From assembly GCA_031002005.1 (NCBI GenBank), contig JARYHS010013630.1, positions 235,483,539 through 235,547,538 of the forward strand: DNA of 64,000 bases. Reading direction: 5' to 3'. Below, piece after piece: positions 48,270 through 60,919 of this stretch. The DNA is from Vandiemenella viatica. Taxonomy: Eukaryota; Arthropoda; Insecta; Orthoptera; Morabidae. The position numbers and the translations under genes were made by a program. Each line of letters opens with the position of its first letter. The stretch's first letter is position 1. The notes beneath the pieces are model-generated. The model saw only the letters and a list, made by a program, of their open reading frames with translations. It was not told the DNA's origin and did not search any database.

Positions 48270-48955
48270 ATTGTGATTGATAGCTATCAATATACAATAT
48301 CCATGGTGTTTGATGGGAGACTCAAAGCTAGTACCACACACAAACACAAGTGATCTACGCAGGGTATTTTCGGCTGCAAAGTTAAATTTAGGGACAAACA
48401 TATTTTTGGTAGAAGTCGGAAAATGTCCTAGAACGATCAATTTCATCCACCATATCTCCCACACACCCGAAGCTACCAACCTACAACCACCATGGTGCAC
48501 GTTGGTGACTCGAGGCTACTACCACACACAAACACCAGTGGACTGCGCTCGTAGTTTTGGCTGCAGAATGAAATATAGGGACAAATGTCTATTTTAATAT
48601 CTACCACCATATCTACCACACCCCCACAGCTACTGACATGCAATTATCATAGAGCGCAATGGAAGACTCCAGGCTACTATCACACACAAACGCCAGTGGT
48701 CTGCGGTTGGTTGTTCTGAGTGCAATGAAAAATACAGGGACACACACGTCTTTGGTTGAAATAGGAAAATGGCCTGGGTCGACCACTTTCTACATCATAT
48801 CTCTCAAACCCCCATAGCTACCGACATCTAACCACCATAGTGCACGAAGGGAGACTAAAGGACACTACTACCACATACAAACACCAGTGGTCTGCGCATG
48901 GTATTGGTGGCTGAAGGGTGAAATACAGGGACACACACGTCTATGTATGTGTGTG
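48270..48955. repeat. Degenerate tandem array, about 155-190-bp units
   Basis: Four units each contain a 'gagactc.aggcta.taccacacacaaac' block, 'ccagtgg.ctgcg', 'tacagggaca' and 'accaccatatct'. Block starts lie near 48314, 48507, 48661 and 48847. The array runs into a TG/TA microsatellite. Confidence 0.75.
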
Positions 48956-48971
48956 TATATATATATATATG
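48938..48971. repeat. TG then TA microsatellite
   Basis: A mixed (TG)n(TA)n tract closes the array at 48270-48955. Confidence 0.85.
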
Positions 48972-49490
48972 CGTAATGGCTCAGTTGTCTGCGACACCGT
49001 GATGGTGTCCGGCGCTGACACGGCGTTAGCTGGTAAAACTATTAGTGGTGAAAAACATTTTCATCATCAGGACATAGTGTAAGACAGATGGTGGTGCACA
49101 GTTGCTAATAACCATATTCTGCACCAAAGTCCTGGGTTAAATCCGAAATCTCCCAGCAGTGGAAATAGAGTGAGGGCGTACAACATATTTGATGGTGATT
49201 CGTTCTTCGGATGGGGACGTTAAGCATGGCTGCTCCTTTGGTTTATTTTGGAAGCGTAAGCCTGAATGGTCCGCCCGGCTTTGGATTACAAGCTCTCCCT
49301 TCTTTGATCTCTCAGCTTCAACACAAACAATACTCTGAACTGAACACACACACCATCACAGTCATATACATTTACAATAACACTTACGAACACTACCACA
49401 GTGGATAAGGCATTGGAAAACCACCCCAGTTCTTCTCCCGAGGCGTTCACATGGAGCCGCCTACACATGATAAGGGGATGGCACTAAAAG
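48972..49490 (+). mobile_element. Probable degenerate retroposon copy
   Basis: Text such as 'gattcgttcttcggatgggg' and 'acgttaagc', then a CA-rich stretch and 'cagtggataaggcattgg', recalls a dispersed repeat common in grasshopper-like genomes. The borders and class are uncertain. Confidence 0.4.
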
Positions 49491-49499
49491 AAGAATACT

Positions 49500-51575
49500 T
49501 TAATGTCTGTTATATATTACGGGAAAGTCATTTCTAACACAACATAATGTGAAAAGAATCAATCTTAAAGGCAAGACTCAATCCGCCAACCCACTTACGG
49601 AGGGCACAAAGTATCTCATCTCGAAAATCCGACTCAGTTACACACTTGTTTGTGCATTTTCATAGCGTTGCTGGGGCAAAATCTGTCAACGTACAGAAGT
49701 CACGCAAAAAAAAAAAAGAAGATTGTGATTTGTGGAGCATGTTATATTTTCCGTGTTTTGGTGTTGTCGAGTTAAAAGCTTTTGCAAACCAAGTTCTTAA
49801 TGGAAGCATCATTTAGCATCCCAGCTACTTTCGAAATGACTTAATCCATCACGTGAACGCGAAATCATTTTTAACTGGCTGGGAAAAGTCTGCGCGCTGC
49901 GTCTGCCTATTGATTGCAGGAGAACAAGAGGCATTTGTGAATATGACAGGCAATTCGTCGCAGGCGCGCATCCACGCACACCGGACAATGGTCACGGTTT
50001 TAATGTCACTGCCTCTGCGAACAAAGGTGGATGCAAGATGGATAATTCTACATCATGTGCGCCGCCAAACTAACGCAACGTTTGTGTTTACAGTTCACGC
50101 ACGCCGTACGTTTTTTGCAAAATTCCAGCGGACGTGGTTTTAAAAAATGAACCGGAAAACTAGGGAAAGGAAATCGACGTTCGCTGATCATAAATTCGCA
50201 TTGTCAAAGATTTAAACAATAATCTTCGACAGATGTGTTTCGCATTCCCTTTTTTACTACAGGACAAGTGTCATATTAGTTGGTGGTGTGATCTTGAAAA
50301 TCTTACAACCTTGCGAAAGCCGCAAATAGTACATTTACGAAAGTGTAGAAGTAATATCACTGAAGGAACAACTGTCTTTATCACAACTAAATATGATCTT
50401 ACCCTAGTAGGAACCAACATTGAAAACTATTCCAGTGTCGGGAGGACAATGGTTACAATAATTATGAAAATCAGTTCGGCACTTTATTAACAACTGTGTG
50501 TTGCATTCAAATTGAGAACTTGGACATGAGAAACATTTCGTCCAGTTGACTACTAACAGTTTTAACATCAGAAAAAGTGAAGCGAAGGAGATTGCTGTTC
50601 GCGGAAAGTTGATCCCTCTCTGAAGCCGACTAAGCAGACCTTGTTGATCCATTTGTTGCAAAGGCTGAGAACTCCGTCCTTCACCTCACTCAAAGATCTA
50701 TGTCGAAGGTCAATGAAGAAAGTTTACAAATAAGACCAAGACTTTTCATTCTGCGGAGAAGGTGATGATGCCTGTTTTTTTTAAAAAAAATTTGGGAAGC
50801 TACTTGCGTCCAGATATCCAAAAACGATAATATCATCACGGGATCATAATACGTTAGGTTCATTATGTAACTGAGAGCAACTATCAAGGAAAAGATAATT
50901 GCCGTATCAAAAAAACGGTTCTTTAGGAGAACGCTACTAGTCACAAGTCTCCTACTGCCGTGGCTGCAATTAGTGGATATGATGTTCAGTTTGTACCGCT
51001 ACCCTCCCTACTCAGCCTATCTAGAACCACAGATTTCCACCTACGTTCAAACATTAAAATGTTTTTGACTGACACATATTTCAAGTCAGACTGTCACCTG
51101 TTTTTACTTGTATCGTAAAGAATGTCTGTTATGCTAATGGCATATAAGAATGGGAAAATCGTTGGAGGAAGTTTTCATAACTTACAGCGAACTATCTACT
51201 TTCTCATCAACAAATATACTCTGTAATTCCCAAAATGGTGGGTGCCAGAGAGTGATTCGCACTAAAATTAAGCTCTGTGTATTCCAACCCAAAACAACAC
51301 TAGCGAAGAAAGTATTCATGTAAGTATCAGTACGACACCTAACTTCTCTAATCTTATCACTTCTGTCACTCACCCAAATAGTTTTGTGAAAGAAGTATTT
51401 CAAGGGACTTGTAAGTGAAAGGTGTTGTTAGCATGTTTGTCAACAAATTCAAACGAAACTTGTATCGTCTGTATGCCATACATTCCCAGATCAATTTATG
51501 TATCAATTCTCTGACGCTTTAGTATGGAGTGTGAGAAGCATTTTTTTAACTACTTAATGTCTCTTAACAGCTAGA
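49500..51575. other. Intergenic DNA without recognisable gene
   Basis: A GC-richer patch lies near 49930-50140. Nothing else was recognised. Confidence 0.4.
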
Positions 51576-51584
51576 TTTTTAGAG

Positions 51585-51780
51585 ACGGGAAAGGATGGGG
51601 GGGGGGGCAAGGAATGGGAAGGAATTCGGCCATGGCCTTTTGAAGGAAGCATCCCGGCATTTGTCTGGAGTGATTTGGGAAACCATGGAAAACCCAAATC
51701 TGGATGCCCGGACGGGGATTCAAACCGCCGTCCTCCCGAATGCGAGGCGAGAACGCTAACCGTTGTGTGAGAAGCAGCCA
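51585..51780 (-). mobile_element. tRNA-derived SINE (family B), minus strand
   Basis: On the minus strand it has GTTAGCGTTCTCGCC, GCATTCGGGAGGAC, a mutated B box (GGTTTGAATCCC), 'cgtccgggcatcc', then a body with 'tttccatggtttcc' and 'gaattccttccc'. It ends in a C run near 51595-51608. Confidence 0.8.
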
Positions 51781-51964
51781 CGAAACTAGCGGCTCTTCAT
51801 TGTACTTTCGCTGTATTGCCTAGAAATCCATTGTTATACGGAGTATATATACAGAACTGTTTAGTTTGTTCTCCTGAACAAACGTGTTGTTTTTATTAGT
51901 TATGTGTTTTCTTTGCACTTTTAACAATATAAAGTTTCCATTAATCGTATCAGCCGAAATAACG

Positions 51965-52930
51965 TCCACATCACATTGAATATTAAGCGATCGGTCCAAT
52001 TCCTTACTTTCCTACAGATTAGTCGAGGATTCTCCGTCAACGATGACATACTGCCGTCAACCAATTATAAAATATCGAATCCATTCATAAATCTGATCCA
52101 ATATACGTACTTTCAAATCCTCGCTTAAAGGCGGTTCTGTGGAATAGAGTCAAACGCATTCTTAAAATCTAAAAATATTGCATCAGCTTGTAATCCTGCA
52201 TCAGTACCTTCCATTACGTCATGCAAAAATAGGGTCATTCGTGTTTCACAGAATCTGTTCGGTCTTAATCAAATCATTTTCATCTAAAAACTTCATAATG
52301 TCCAAGCATAACATGCTCCAGAGCTCCAAACAATATTAGAAATATGGGGGTGATGGTTACTGGAATCTCTTAGATTTCCTTTCTTCGAAATTGGGGCTAC
52401 CTGTGGAAATTTCAGTCGGAAGTTATTTTTTTTTTCTTCTACTGATTTGCATTTTATGTTGGGCAGAAATTGTTTGTGGTGCATTGCGTACTCACAAAAT
52501 GCTATAAAGACGATGTCGCCAGAACTCGGTTCAGTAGTATAGATTTGTAGCGAATCCATGTTTACATCCACACGTTGTGGATATGTTATCCATATTTTTT
52601 AAAATGAACAAATTTATACATTCCGTGTTAGCCTTGTCACGGCTTCCGGTAACCTCAAATTCATCATGTAATATTGCTAAAATTCTGTCCTCCAAAGAAC
52701 TGACTTTTGTTACGTACGACCAAAATTTGTTTGGATTTTCCATGTTACTTTTAGATAGAGAATTGCAACGGAAGTCATTAAAGGTCTCACGCATCGATTT
52801 TTCAACACGTCCTCTTAAATGAGTTTTCTAAGTCACTGCGGAGCTCCATTTGTCTTAAGTGTGCGTGTATCCTCCTTGCTTTTTAAGTAACGTATTAACT
52901 TTGAGCGAAAATCTTGGTGGATCATTCCAG
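51965..52930 (-). pseudogene. CR1-like LINE fragment, minus strand
   Basis: Minus-strand frames around 52531-52794 read MRETFNDFRCNSLSKSNMEN and HDEFEVTGSRDKAN, the same linker as in the LINE at 18.6 kb. Further along, VAPISKKGN and then DAIFLDFKNAFDSI (about 52145-52184) give reverse transcriptase motifs, and RQYVIVDGESS near 52040 is the following one. Stops and shifts break the frame and the GKAPGPDG block is not seen. It extends past the point where the 19-kb copy is cut, so the two together sample more of the family. Confidence 0.75.
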
Positions 52931-52939
52931 TCAATGAAT

Positions 52940-54960
52940 GTCGGGTTTGGTATATGCCCATAATCTTCCCTGACTGAATAGTCACACAGGAAATTGTTTC
53001 CGATTATTTCATCTCCAGTCAAATATTGAAGATTTAAAATAGACCAACAGCTAAGTCACTAGTTGAGTACTTTGCGGAGCCATCAGAAACAAATCTGAAT
53101 GAAAAATTGAATTAGGATTAGTGAAAATAAGTGAATGACCTTCCTTTAGTTCAAGTTTGTGTATTGCTGAATAATTAATTAACGCTTTACAAAACCGAAT
53201 AAATAAAGAAGTATATAAATGCTGAGGATACTAGCAAATTGCAACATAAAGCTGAAGAGCATAGCAAGCAATGAAGGGTTAAGATTTTAGAGCAGATTGA
53301 ATCTGTCTATTACTATACAAAATTCTGCATAACGAAGTAAAATCATGAAAGTAACTTAGCTAATGGAACTCATTCAAAAGTAATCCAATTAAAGTTGATA
53401 TAGAAGCCTTCTCGATAGAAACAGAAACTGAGGTGTCACAGAACAAATAGTGGAAATAATAAATCAAGCCAGAAATTAAAAAAAAATAATAATAATGCTG
53501 AAAATTAATTACGTAATCAACAACATGTACCCTGTACATTATGAAACGATGAGAATGCATATAAAAGTAAAATAGAAACCGTAGTAATAAAAGTGTGAGG
53601 AAGAAGCAATGGATGCATGCAAAATAGCCACAGTATTTAGGAAAAAAAAAAAAAAATAGGGAGAAAATTATATGAAGATTTCATTACCAATGCCTACGAT
53701 TGTAAAGGCAGATTAAAATAATATGTAGATTAATCATAAAGCAAAACATTAACTTTTGAAACATTTTGTTACTTCAAACATGTTAGAGATGTAGGTGACA
53801 GAATAATTCATACTGAACCAGTGTAGTAGTCGAAACTGAGTTTCCTCAAAATTTTTAAAATCTTGAGGAGAAAAAGGAATATTCGATGTGTTCTTAAATT
53901 GTTTCGAAATGTAAAACACAAATGCACTTATGTGGTGTATAAATTTTCTCACTCCAAAGGAAACATTTCTAAATGTATAGAGTAAGAAGTTTAACGTTAT
54001 CAGAAATAAACTTCGGATAAGAATGAAAGTGGTCACGGTGTTAACGTACACCTTCTGATACTCTTTTCGTAACTAGAGGAAATGTAATAATGCAAGTAAA
54101 CGTAGGTTCTCAATATAGAATGAATATTCAGGATGAATTTACGAGGATTTTATGTGGTATTCTCCTATTATTTAATGAGAGAGAAGATAAAAAAGCTTTA
54201 CTGAACTATTTTAACAATCGTTTGGATATGAACTATGGTCTAAACATGATTATAACGTGAAACAAATATCAATATATGTTGAATATTTTGTGTTTGTATT
54301 AGAGCAGGCAGAGTTTAGTAATGGATGTTTGTACTTTCTATACGAAGCCGTTAATTACAGGAGTTTTAGTGCCTTTTGTGAAAAAGATGACCATTCATAT
54401 TTCGATATTTGCTGGAATACAAATGTACTTATCTTAAGAAGGCCCATTGTAAGATTAATTGGCGACTTTCATACTAGGGAATAATATTTCACGCGAGTCA
54501 AGATTTGTGTTGATTAGAAGTGGTAAGTGCGAACAAGAATATGTGATAGTGCAAGATTCAATTATTTTTTAAACCATGAATCCAACTCAGTAGGAGATAT
54601 CACGAGTAAACACGTTTACCAACCAAACCTGAAAGGCAATTATGTAACTTATCCATATTGAGAACCAATTCTTCCGGGAATTCTCAACTCATGACAAGCA
54701 GATGCTTGTGACCTTGGTAAGCCGAATTTGGGACTTGAGCAAGTGGGCAGCAGACCCTCAAACACAATGGAGAATATAAATGGCTGACCACTGTTTTTGA
54801 TACCAAACTACGATTACAGATTAATAAGAACATTATAAATGTCTTAAAAACTTATTTACTTTACTCTAATCTGTAGAATATTATATATTTTAAAAAATTT
54901 TATCTGTCAAGGAATTAAGAAGAAATAATATTACTTTTTTTATCCTCTTTGGATATCATG
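52940..54960. other. AT-rich DNA without recognisable gene
   Basis: Nothing assignable beyond short A runs. Confidence 0.4.
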
Positions 54961-54965
54961 TAATA

Positions 54966-55884
54966 CGAGGTGTGTACAAAAAGAAACCGAACTAATTAAA
55001 TAGCGCGCCAATGGCTGCAGATAAAATTCTCTGACTTCCATGCACACTAGTGACATCTCTCGGCAAGAGATGCCTCTTGTCGCACTACGGTCACTGCATT
55101 AGTTTACGAGTGACAGCCGGATGAGTGAAGTCATGCGCAGAGTGCTCGTCGGATTTGTAAGAAAGCGAGAATGAAGGAATTGGAGGAGCAACGCGTCTGT
55201 GTGAAATTTTGTGTTAAACTTGGGACAACTTTTACCGAGACAATTCAAATGCTTAAACGAGCATAAGGGGATGACTGCAGATTGGGTGGGGAAAGGATGT
55301 CCTCGACCAAAAAAAGCGCGGATGAGTCGGTCGAACATCAAAGTGATGATAGTCGTGTTTTTTGATTGGAAAGGAGTTGTGCACCATGCATTTGTACCAC
55401 GTGGTCAAGCGGTAAACAAGAAAGTCTACCAGAAAATTCTGAGACGATTGAGAGATGCTGTGCTTAGGAAAAGGCCTGAACTGTGGAGGAATCAGTCGTG
55501 AATGTTGCACCATGACAACGAACCCGCTCACGCATCGTTGTTTGTCACGAATTATCCAGCAAAACATCGCACTTCCGTTGTGCCTCAGCCACCCTAATCT
55601 CCAGACTTGGCTCCGGCAGACTTTTTTCTCTTCCCAAAACTGAAAAACACTTCGATAGGACGTCGTTTCCAGACCATAGAAGAAATTCAAGACAATGCGA
55701 CGAGAGAACTGCGTGCCATCGGAGAAATTGCATTCCAGGAGGCGTTCCAGAACTTGAAAAAATGATGGCAACGGTTTATTGATAGTGAAGGACAGTACTT
55801 TGAAGGGGATAGTGTGTAAAAGTTAGTATAATGATCAATAAAGCAATTACAGCAGAAGTTCGGTTTCTTTTTGTACACACCTCG
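54966..55884 (+). mobile_element. Internally deleted mariner with both ends (919 bp)
   Basis: The left end CGAGGTGTGTACAAAAAGAA and its reverse complement at the right end are matching terminal inverted repeats of at least 28 bp. TA dinucleotides flank them at 54964-54965 and 55885-55886. Full mariners are about 1.3 kb, so some 400 bp are missing. The deletion lies in the coding region near 55266-55290. The ends may still be usable by a transposase supplied elsewhere. Confidence 0.9.
55171..55819 (+). pseudogene. Mariner transposase with internal deletion and stops
   Basis: From ATG 55171, 31 codons (LEEQRVCVKFCVKLGTTFTE) match the start of the first helix-turn-helix. After the junction near 55280 another frame resumes in the catalytic core at CPRPKKARMSRSNIKVM, then VFFDWKGVVHHAFVP and RKRPELWRNQ. 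Beyond a TGA at 55499, LHHDNEPAHASL holds the second catalytic Asp. Beyond a TAA at 55595, SPDLAPADFFLFPKLK holds the third. A TGA at 55763 and the final TAA at 55817 follow. The first catalytic Asp block (TGDE) and most of both DNA-binding domains are deleted, so no active enzyme is possible. Confidence 0.9.
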
Positions 55885-55889
55885 TAGAA

Positions 55890-57590
55890 TGTAACGTTGT
55901 ATTTATGTAACATTAATAAAATCGGGCACCAATTCTCACGATTCGGAATGCAGTTTTAAAACTGTATAAAGTGGGCCATCTTGCTAGTATTTATTGACGT
56001 GCACTCATACGTCAAGCAGTACTGTAGAATTGACCGCCATCGTCGGTAGCTATCTCTCTCGTTACTGGTTAAGCCTGGGAAGAAATTTTCCGGGAACAAC
56101 TTCGTTAAAAGTTATATACAACGCATTACTTGTTAATGTTAAGTCTTTCCTATTGTACCTGAGAGGCATTGTTCGTTATTTCCGTTCGAATATACACCGT
56201 TAACGAGCTTCGGTTGACTGGCAAGTATCCCCACTTCTGGAATTGTAATATTCCAGGAAACGACTAATAAGCGAGATCAGAGCAGCTAACATAATATGTC
56301 AAGGTTGAAAAATTCATCACATAAGGTGAAAATACTCCTTCCCCTTCTCTTCGACAGTTCTTTTTACTTCAAGACTAGCTTTGTTATGTTTTCAGCTCTA
56401 AACCTTTAATTAATTATTGTAATTTAAATAATCCGTCAAGTGTGAGTTAATATCACACTCCCAGTATTCTGTACAAAGTTTGTGTATGTATTACTGTAAG
56501 ACTCTGGAAACATTAATATAAAGAAAGTTTTAAACAGAGTTAATAACAAGAATCTACGAAATTGTCTATTACATGGGATGTATAAAAGAAAAAAAAAAAC
56601 AAAAAATTCATAATCAGTTAAAAATATAGTGGGCTTTCAGTTTTTTATATAACTTAATAAAACATTTTCAAGATATATTTAGCATCCGATTCGTAGAATA
56701 ATCCATTATATTTAACATATCATTTTTATAGAAAAAATACTAAATTACTCATTTTGTTATTTTGCTAAAACCGCATAGTCCAAAAGATTACTATTACATG
56801 GGCTACATATAATTCTAAATTTCAAAAGATTCATTACTTTCGGAAATATGGCGTGGTTATATTTTATATAGTTGATCGGTAAATGCCTGCAGAAATCATG
56901 GGATAGGAAGTAGAATTAAAATAGTTAGAGAGTCAACGGATTGCCATCTCTCGTTTGACACAAATTAAGATAATTGTTTCTTCATCCCACCACTTTTAGC
57001 ACCCAAGATGTTTACAAATTTTATGTTATAATCTTACTTAGGTTAGTTACTAAGTTTAAGGATTCGGGAGTTATGAAACTGTGAAAGACGTACGGACGGA
57101 CAGACAGGGAAACGTCCTTCTTCTTCACCACCTTTTCCCAACATTTTGGGGTAATGCATATCTGGTGGGTTTGAACATAAAGAGAACTGTTTAAAACCGT
57201 TAATTTATTAATTTATTGTTGAACGATTATGTCTACCACATTTTCTGAAAACAATTACTGTTTCTATTGCTGCACAAATCGCTGTGGTTTGAAAATTGGT
57301 ACACATGTTCCCGATAGAATGGCTAAGAATATTTCAATATAAATCAACAAAACCTCATCTCTTTTCTGCTGCATTAAGAGTTAGCCGTTTAAATACATGT
57401 AGAAAATGGAGCGACTTTCATGATATTTGATTCACAAGTGCAGAAAACGGACCTTTGTTATGAATTTCAATATTTATTGTGTGGGAAAATAAATATTGAT
57501 CATACTGGGCAATGCTGGAAACTCTGTTAGTAATTTAATAAAATAGTAGCTTTAAGACTTTTTTATGGCTTTACGCGTCGTCGACGGCGA
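55890..57590. other. AT-rich DNA without recognisable gene
   Basis: No family was recognised. A 'gacggacagacaggg' word near 57093-57110 is common in insect dispersed repeats but too short to classify. Confidence 0.4.
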
Positions 57591-57775
57591 AGTCATTACT
57601 GGCGGGAATGGATGGGGGACAAGGAACGGGAAGGAATTCGGCCATGGCCTATAATAGAAAGTATCCTAGCATTCGCCTGGAGTGATTTGGGTAAACCATG
57701 GAAAACCCAAATCTGGATGCCCGGACGGAGATTCGAACCCACGTCCTTCCCGAACACGAGGCCAGAGCCAGCTTT
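57590..57775 (-). mobile_element. tRNA-derived SINE (family B), minus strand
   Basis: The minus-strand B box GGTTCGAATCTCC is followed by 'gtccgggcatccagattt', 'ttttccatggtttaccc', 'aattccttcccgttcc' and 'aatgacttcg'. Well preserved compared with the copy at 7.2 kb. Confidence 0.8.
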
Positions 57776-57834
57776 CAGGTCTTGAATTGTTTTCAGTCAC
57801 AATAATGGGAATGTATGATCAGTGATTTTGAGTT

Positions 57835-58125
57835 GTCTGCTGGCTTAGTGTTTAAGGCGTCTGACTGGAGATCGAAAAGTTCCCGGTTGATTCCCTATTT
57901 CGGCGGGCATTTTCGTAGGTTCTTAACACAATTTTCACCTGTTATACAGCTTAGTGTGTAATATAACGTACTCCAAAACGCTTCCGTAGTTGGATACAAC
58001 GTTAAACTGTAGGTACTCTGTACTTCATTGCCGGGTTAGTTTACGGCGACTACGATAGGGGCGGAATGCATAGCCAAAAAAAGAAACCTGTCACCAGGTC
58101 ATTACGACCACACGGAATTATTATT
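57835..58125 (+). mobile_element. tRNA-derived SINE (family A), diverged
   Basis: It shares order and words with 16013-16318: 'ttaaggcgtctgactggag', 'acgataggggcggaatgc' and 'cctgtcaccaggtcattac'. The B box has lost a base (GGTTGATTCC). No target duplication is evident. Confidence 0.8.
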
Positions 58126-58129
58126 ATAT

Positions 58130-60515
58130 ATAACAATAATTTTAACAACACTTCAATATCAGTTTTTAATATACCTCTTATTATTTCCAGTGATCTTCAG
58201 CTCTGCTCTGTTCTTAAAATGCCCCTTATTAATGCTGTTAGAAAGCTTTCTTGTACTGCAAAATGGGATGCATGATTTAAACCGATCTTAATATTCATTC
58301 GTTATTTAAATTACTTATTAAGGTAGAACAGCAACTGCCTGAATTCTGACTGATAAATGGAAATATTTAAATTGTTTGAACACTTAACTGATTACGCTGC
58401 ACAGTTTGCTTACATCAGCCCAAATTTCTTGCTCTACCTCCACCGACCGGCGCGGCGGGCAGTGTTTACAGTCTTGACGGATGAATGCGCTGTCTTAGGA
58501 TGCAGTGGTGGAAGAAGAAGAGGTATTGGCTTCTGCAAAACCCTTAACGAGATTGTGCGGACGAAATTCTTCTAGCCAGATTACTCTCCGGTGACCGAAT
58601 ATATTCTCGGTCTCCCCCTTCTTCTCCAGCCATCTGCCAGGAAGAAGATAAAGAGGTATCGAGAGAGAAATTTGCAGACGTTTGCGACGATAGGGTGGTA
58701 TCCCCGTCTGCGGTAGCGCATCCTCTCAAATTCCTCTTTCTGTTCAGTATTGCCTTTGATGGAATTGCGATCAGGCACTTGTTATAGTGATAGCTACACT
58801 TTCCTGCATGTAATAGGGTAACCATACAACTTTAACGCCGATAATTAACCTTTCAGCATGTCTTGAGGTTTATATTTTCATTATTAAACAATAAAAGAAA
58901 AGTTTTGTTGCTTCTGGGGCCACATAATCACCATATGTTTTATTTTAGTGTTAACATAAATCTAGACAGTGAGATCATCTTGCATTGATGACATTATTTA
59001 AGATGGTGAATCAATCAAGTTCTTCTCTTTTCCCGGAAGTTAGGATTGTTTATTTTTATACCTGACAAAACTTTAAAACAAACACAAAAAAATCTGACTT
59101 CCTGCTGAGAGTTTTAACCAGATCAATGTATTAAATTCTTATTTTTTTTTTTCTTTTTTTTATAAAGTTTCAGCATGGTCAAATTATAGTTAACGTAGCG
59201 GCGAAGAAAATATTAATTGTAAAAAGTAGTCATAAATATTGAGATGAACCTATGGATGGAATTGATACTGACACGAATTAGGAGGTGCATTAATCCAGCT
59301 ACTCACAAAGTTCTTTATTCGCAACTACGGATCAGAGCTTCCGACTTCTATAATTTCATATACTCCTAGCTGTGTAATTTACTTCGTTTTTAATGACTGT
59401 TTTTAAAAACGGGAATAGAAAATATCATTTGAGTCACTTTAAGACAATCATCATACGGATAGCCAAAGGTAACTGCTTATGAGCTTTTATTGTTTTATTG
59501 ATGTTTGATTATTTTATTTTATTAGGAAACTGACCGTTTACTCCAAAAAAGTAGTACAACTAGTGCACATTGATTATTGGTTACTAAAACTGAAACCAAA
59601 GGAAACAGACAACTTCCCAGTTCGGGCTATGTTATGACAGCTTCAAGACTTCTGAGAAATGGTAAGAGTTGCACTGGAAATAACCGAAGTTCGAATTTCA
59701 AAGAGGGCATTGTGACTGGCAAAGCTCTATTTGTTTTGAAAAGTTTACTGTGCTTTATATTGGAGGTTAATATACATGTTTCCGATGCTGCCTCGGTAAA
59801 TGCTGAGAGACCAGAACGTTACGGCTCTCACTTAACTCTCGGTTTAAGCTTCAAGCAAGCAAAATCAAAGTAAACTATTACTGACAGTACAAAATCTGAT
59901 CTTGGTGAATCACAATTTCATTAAAGTTGGCAGGTGATGAACGTTTGTTAGTGACACGTTTTTTTAGAATTATTCACATGGAACTTAACCTTTTTCTGGT
60001 GGAACGGTTGCCAAATATGCGGCGTCTGATACTATCCCGCTTTTTTGCTAAACATCCGGCTCTGTTGGTAGATGAAAGCCGGTTTTCTTATACTGCACAT
60101 TACTCAATACACTCGCTAAAAGCTGCAATTGAATCTCGTGCGGTCACCATTGTTCCCAGGAACCTAATACGCTGTTTTCTGTTCATCTGCCGGCAGGTAT
60201 CTTCAACACTTTCGCCCTCTGATTGTAATGTTCTGAGAAAGAAAAAAAATCAGTAGCAATATGGTCAACTGATATAACACATATTGTTACATTATGATAC
60301 ATAAATGTATTAAAACAAGGAACAAGTTGTTTGTTAAGTGCTTCGAATCAAGCTTGATATTAGCTAACCAGCTGTGTTGGACGTAGCATGGCAGAATGGT
60401 TACAGAGTTCAAAAAATTTAAATTATCTGTATCCCATTTCCTAGTTTTTGTATGCATTGATAATTAAGTATGAATAATTCATATTAATACCGGAAATTAA
60501 AAAAAATGAAGCATT
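58130..60515. other. Intergenic DNA without recognisable gene
   Basis: Frames at 58357-58575 and 59577-60256 show no motif. A T-rich tract lies near 59141-59162. Confidence 0.4.
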
Positions 60516-60523
60516 TTAAATGT

Positions 60524-60863
60524 GGTGCTACAGAAGAATGGTGAAAATTAGGTAGACAGACAAAGTAAGAAATGAACGAGTTTTGAAGATGATGGGTGAG
60601 AAAAGAAGTTTATTGAAGAAGCTTACAGAAAGAAGAGACAGGCTGGTAGGTCATATTTTGAGACATGCTGTATTGGTTAATTTGTTAGTGGAGGGAAGGT
60701 AAGAACTGTAGAGGAAGACAGAGATTAGAATATATGAAGCAGATAATTGAGGACGTGGGTTGTAAGGGGTATGTAGAAATGAAGAGGTTAGCACAGGATA
60801 GGAAAGGATGGAGGATTGCATCAAACCAGTCAAAAGACTGACGACCGCAAGGAAAAAAAAAAA
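60524..60863 (+). pseudogene. RTE-like LINE 3' end with poly(A)
   Basis: Conceptual text from 60530 reads YRRMVKI, RNERVLKMMGEKRSLLKK, RDRLVGHILRH and, after a shift, IEDVGCKGYVEMKRLAQDRK and GWRIA. This is the usual C-terminal block of endonuclease/reverse-transcriptase proteins of RTE-like insect LINEs. The 3' tail 'catcaaaccagtcaaaagac' plus 'tgacgaccgcaagg' and a short A run (about 60852-60862) ends the copy. It is a 5'-truncated insertion with one or more stops. Confidence 0.75.
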
Positions 60864-60919
60864 TCATTTTCTATTTCGACCTAAAATATTTATTGTTTAC
60901 AAACGAATAAGAAAAATCT

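Noticed and set aside
59577..60256. Two consecutive frames of 98 and 109 codons as a gene
   Set aside because: No motif, different frames, and no splice signals that would join them convincingly.
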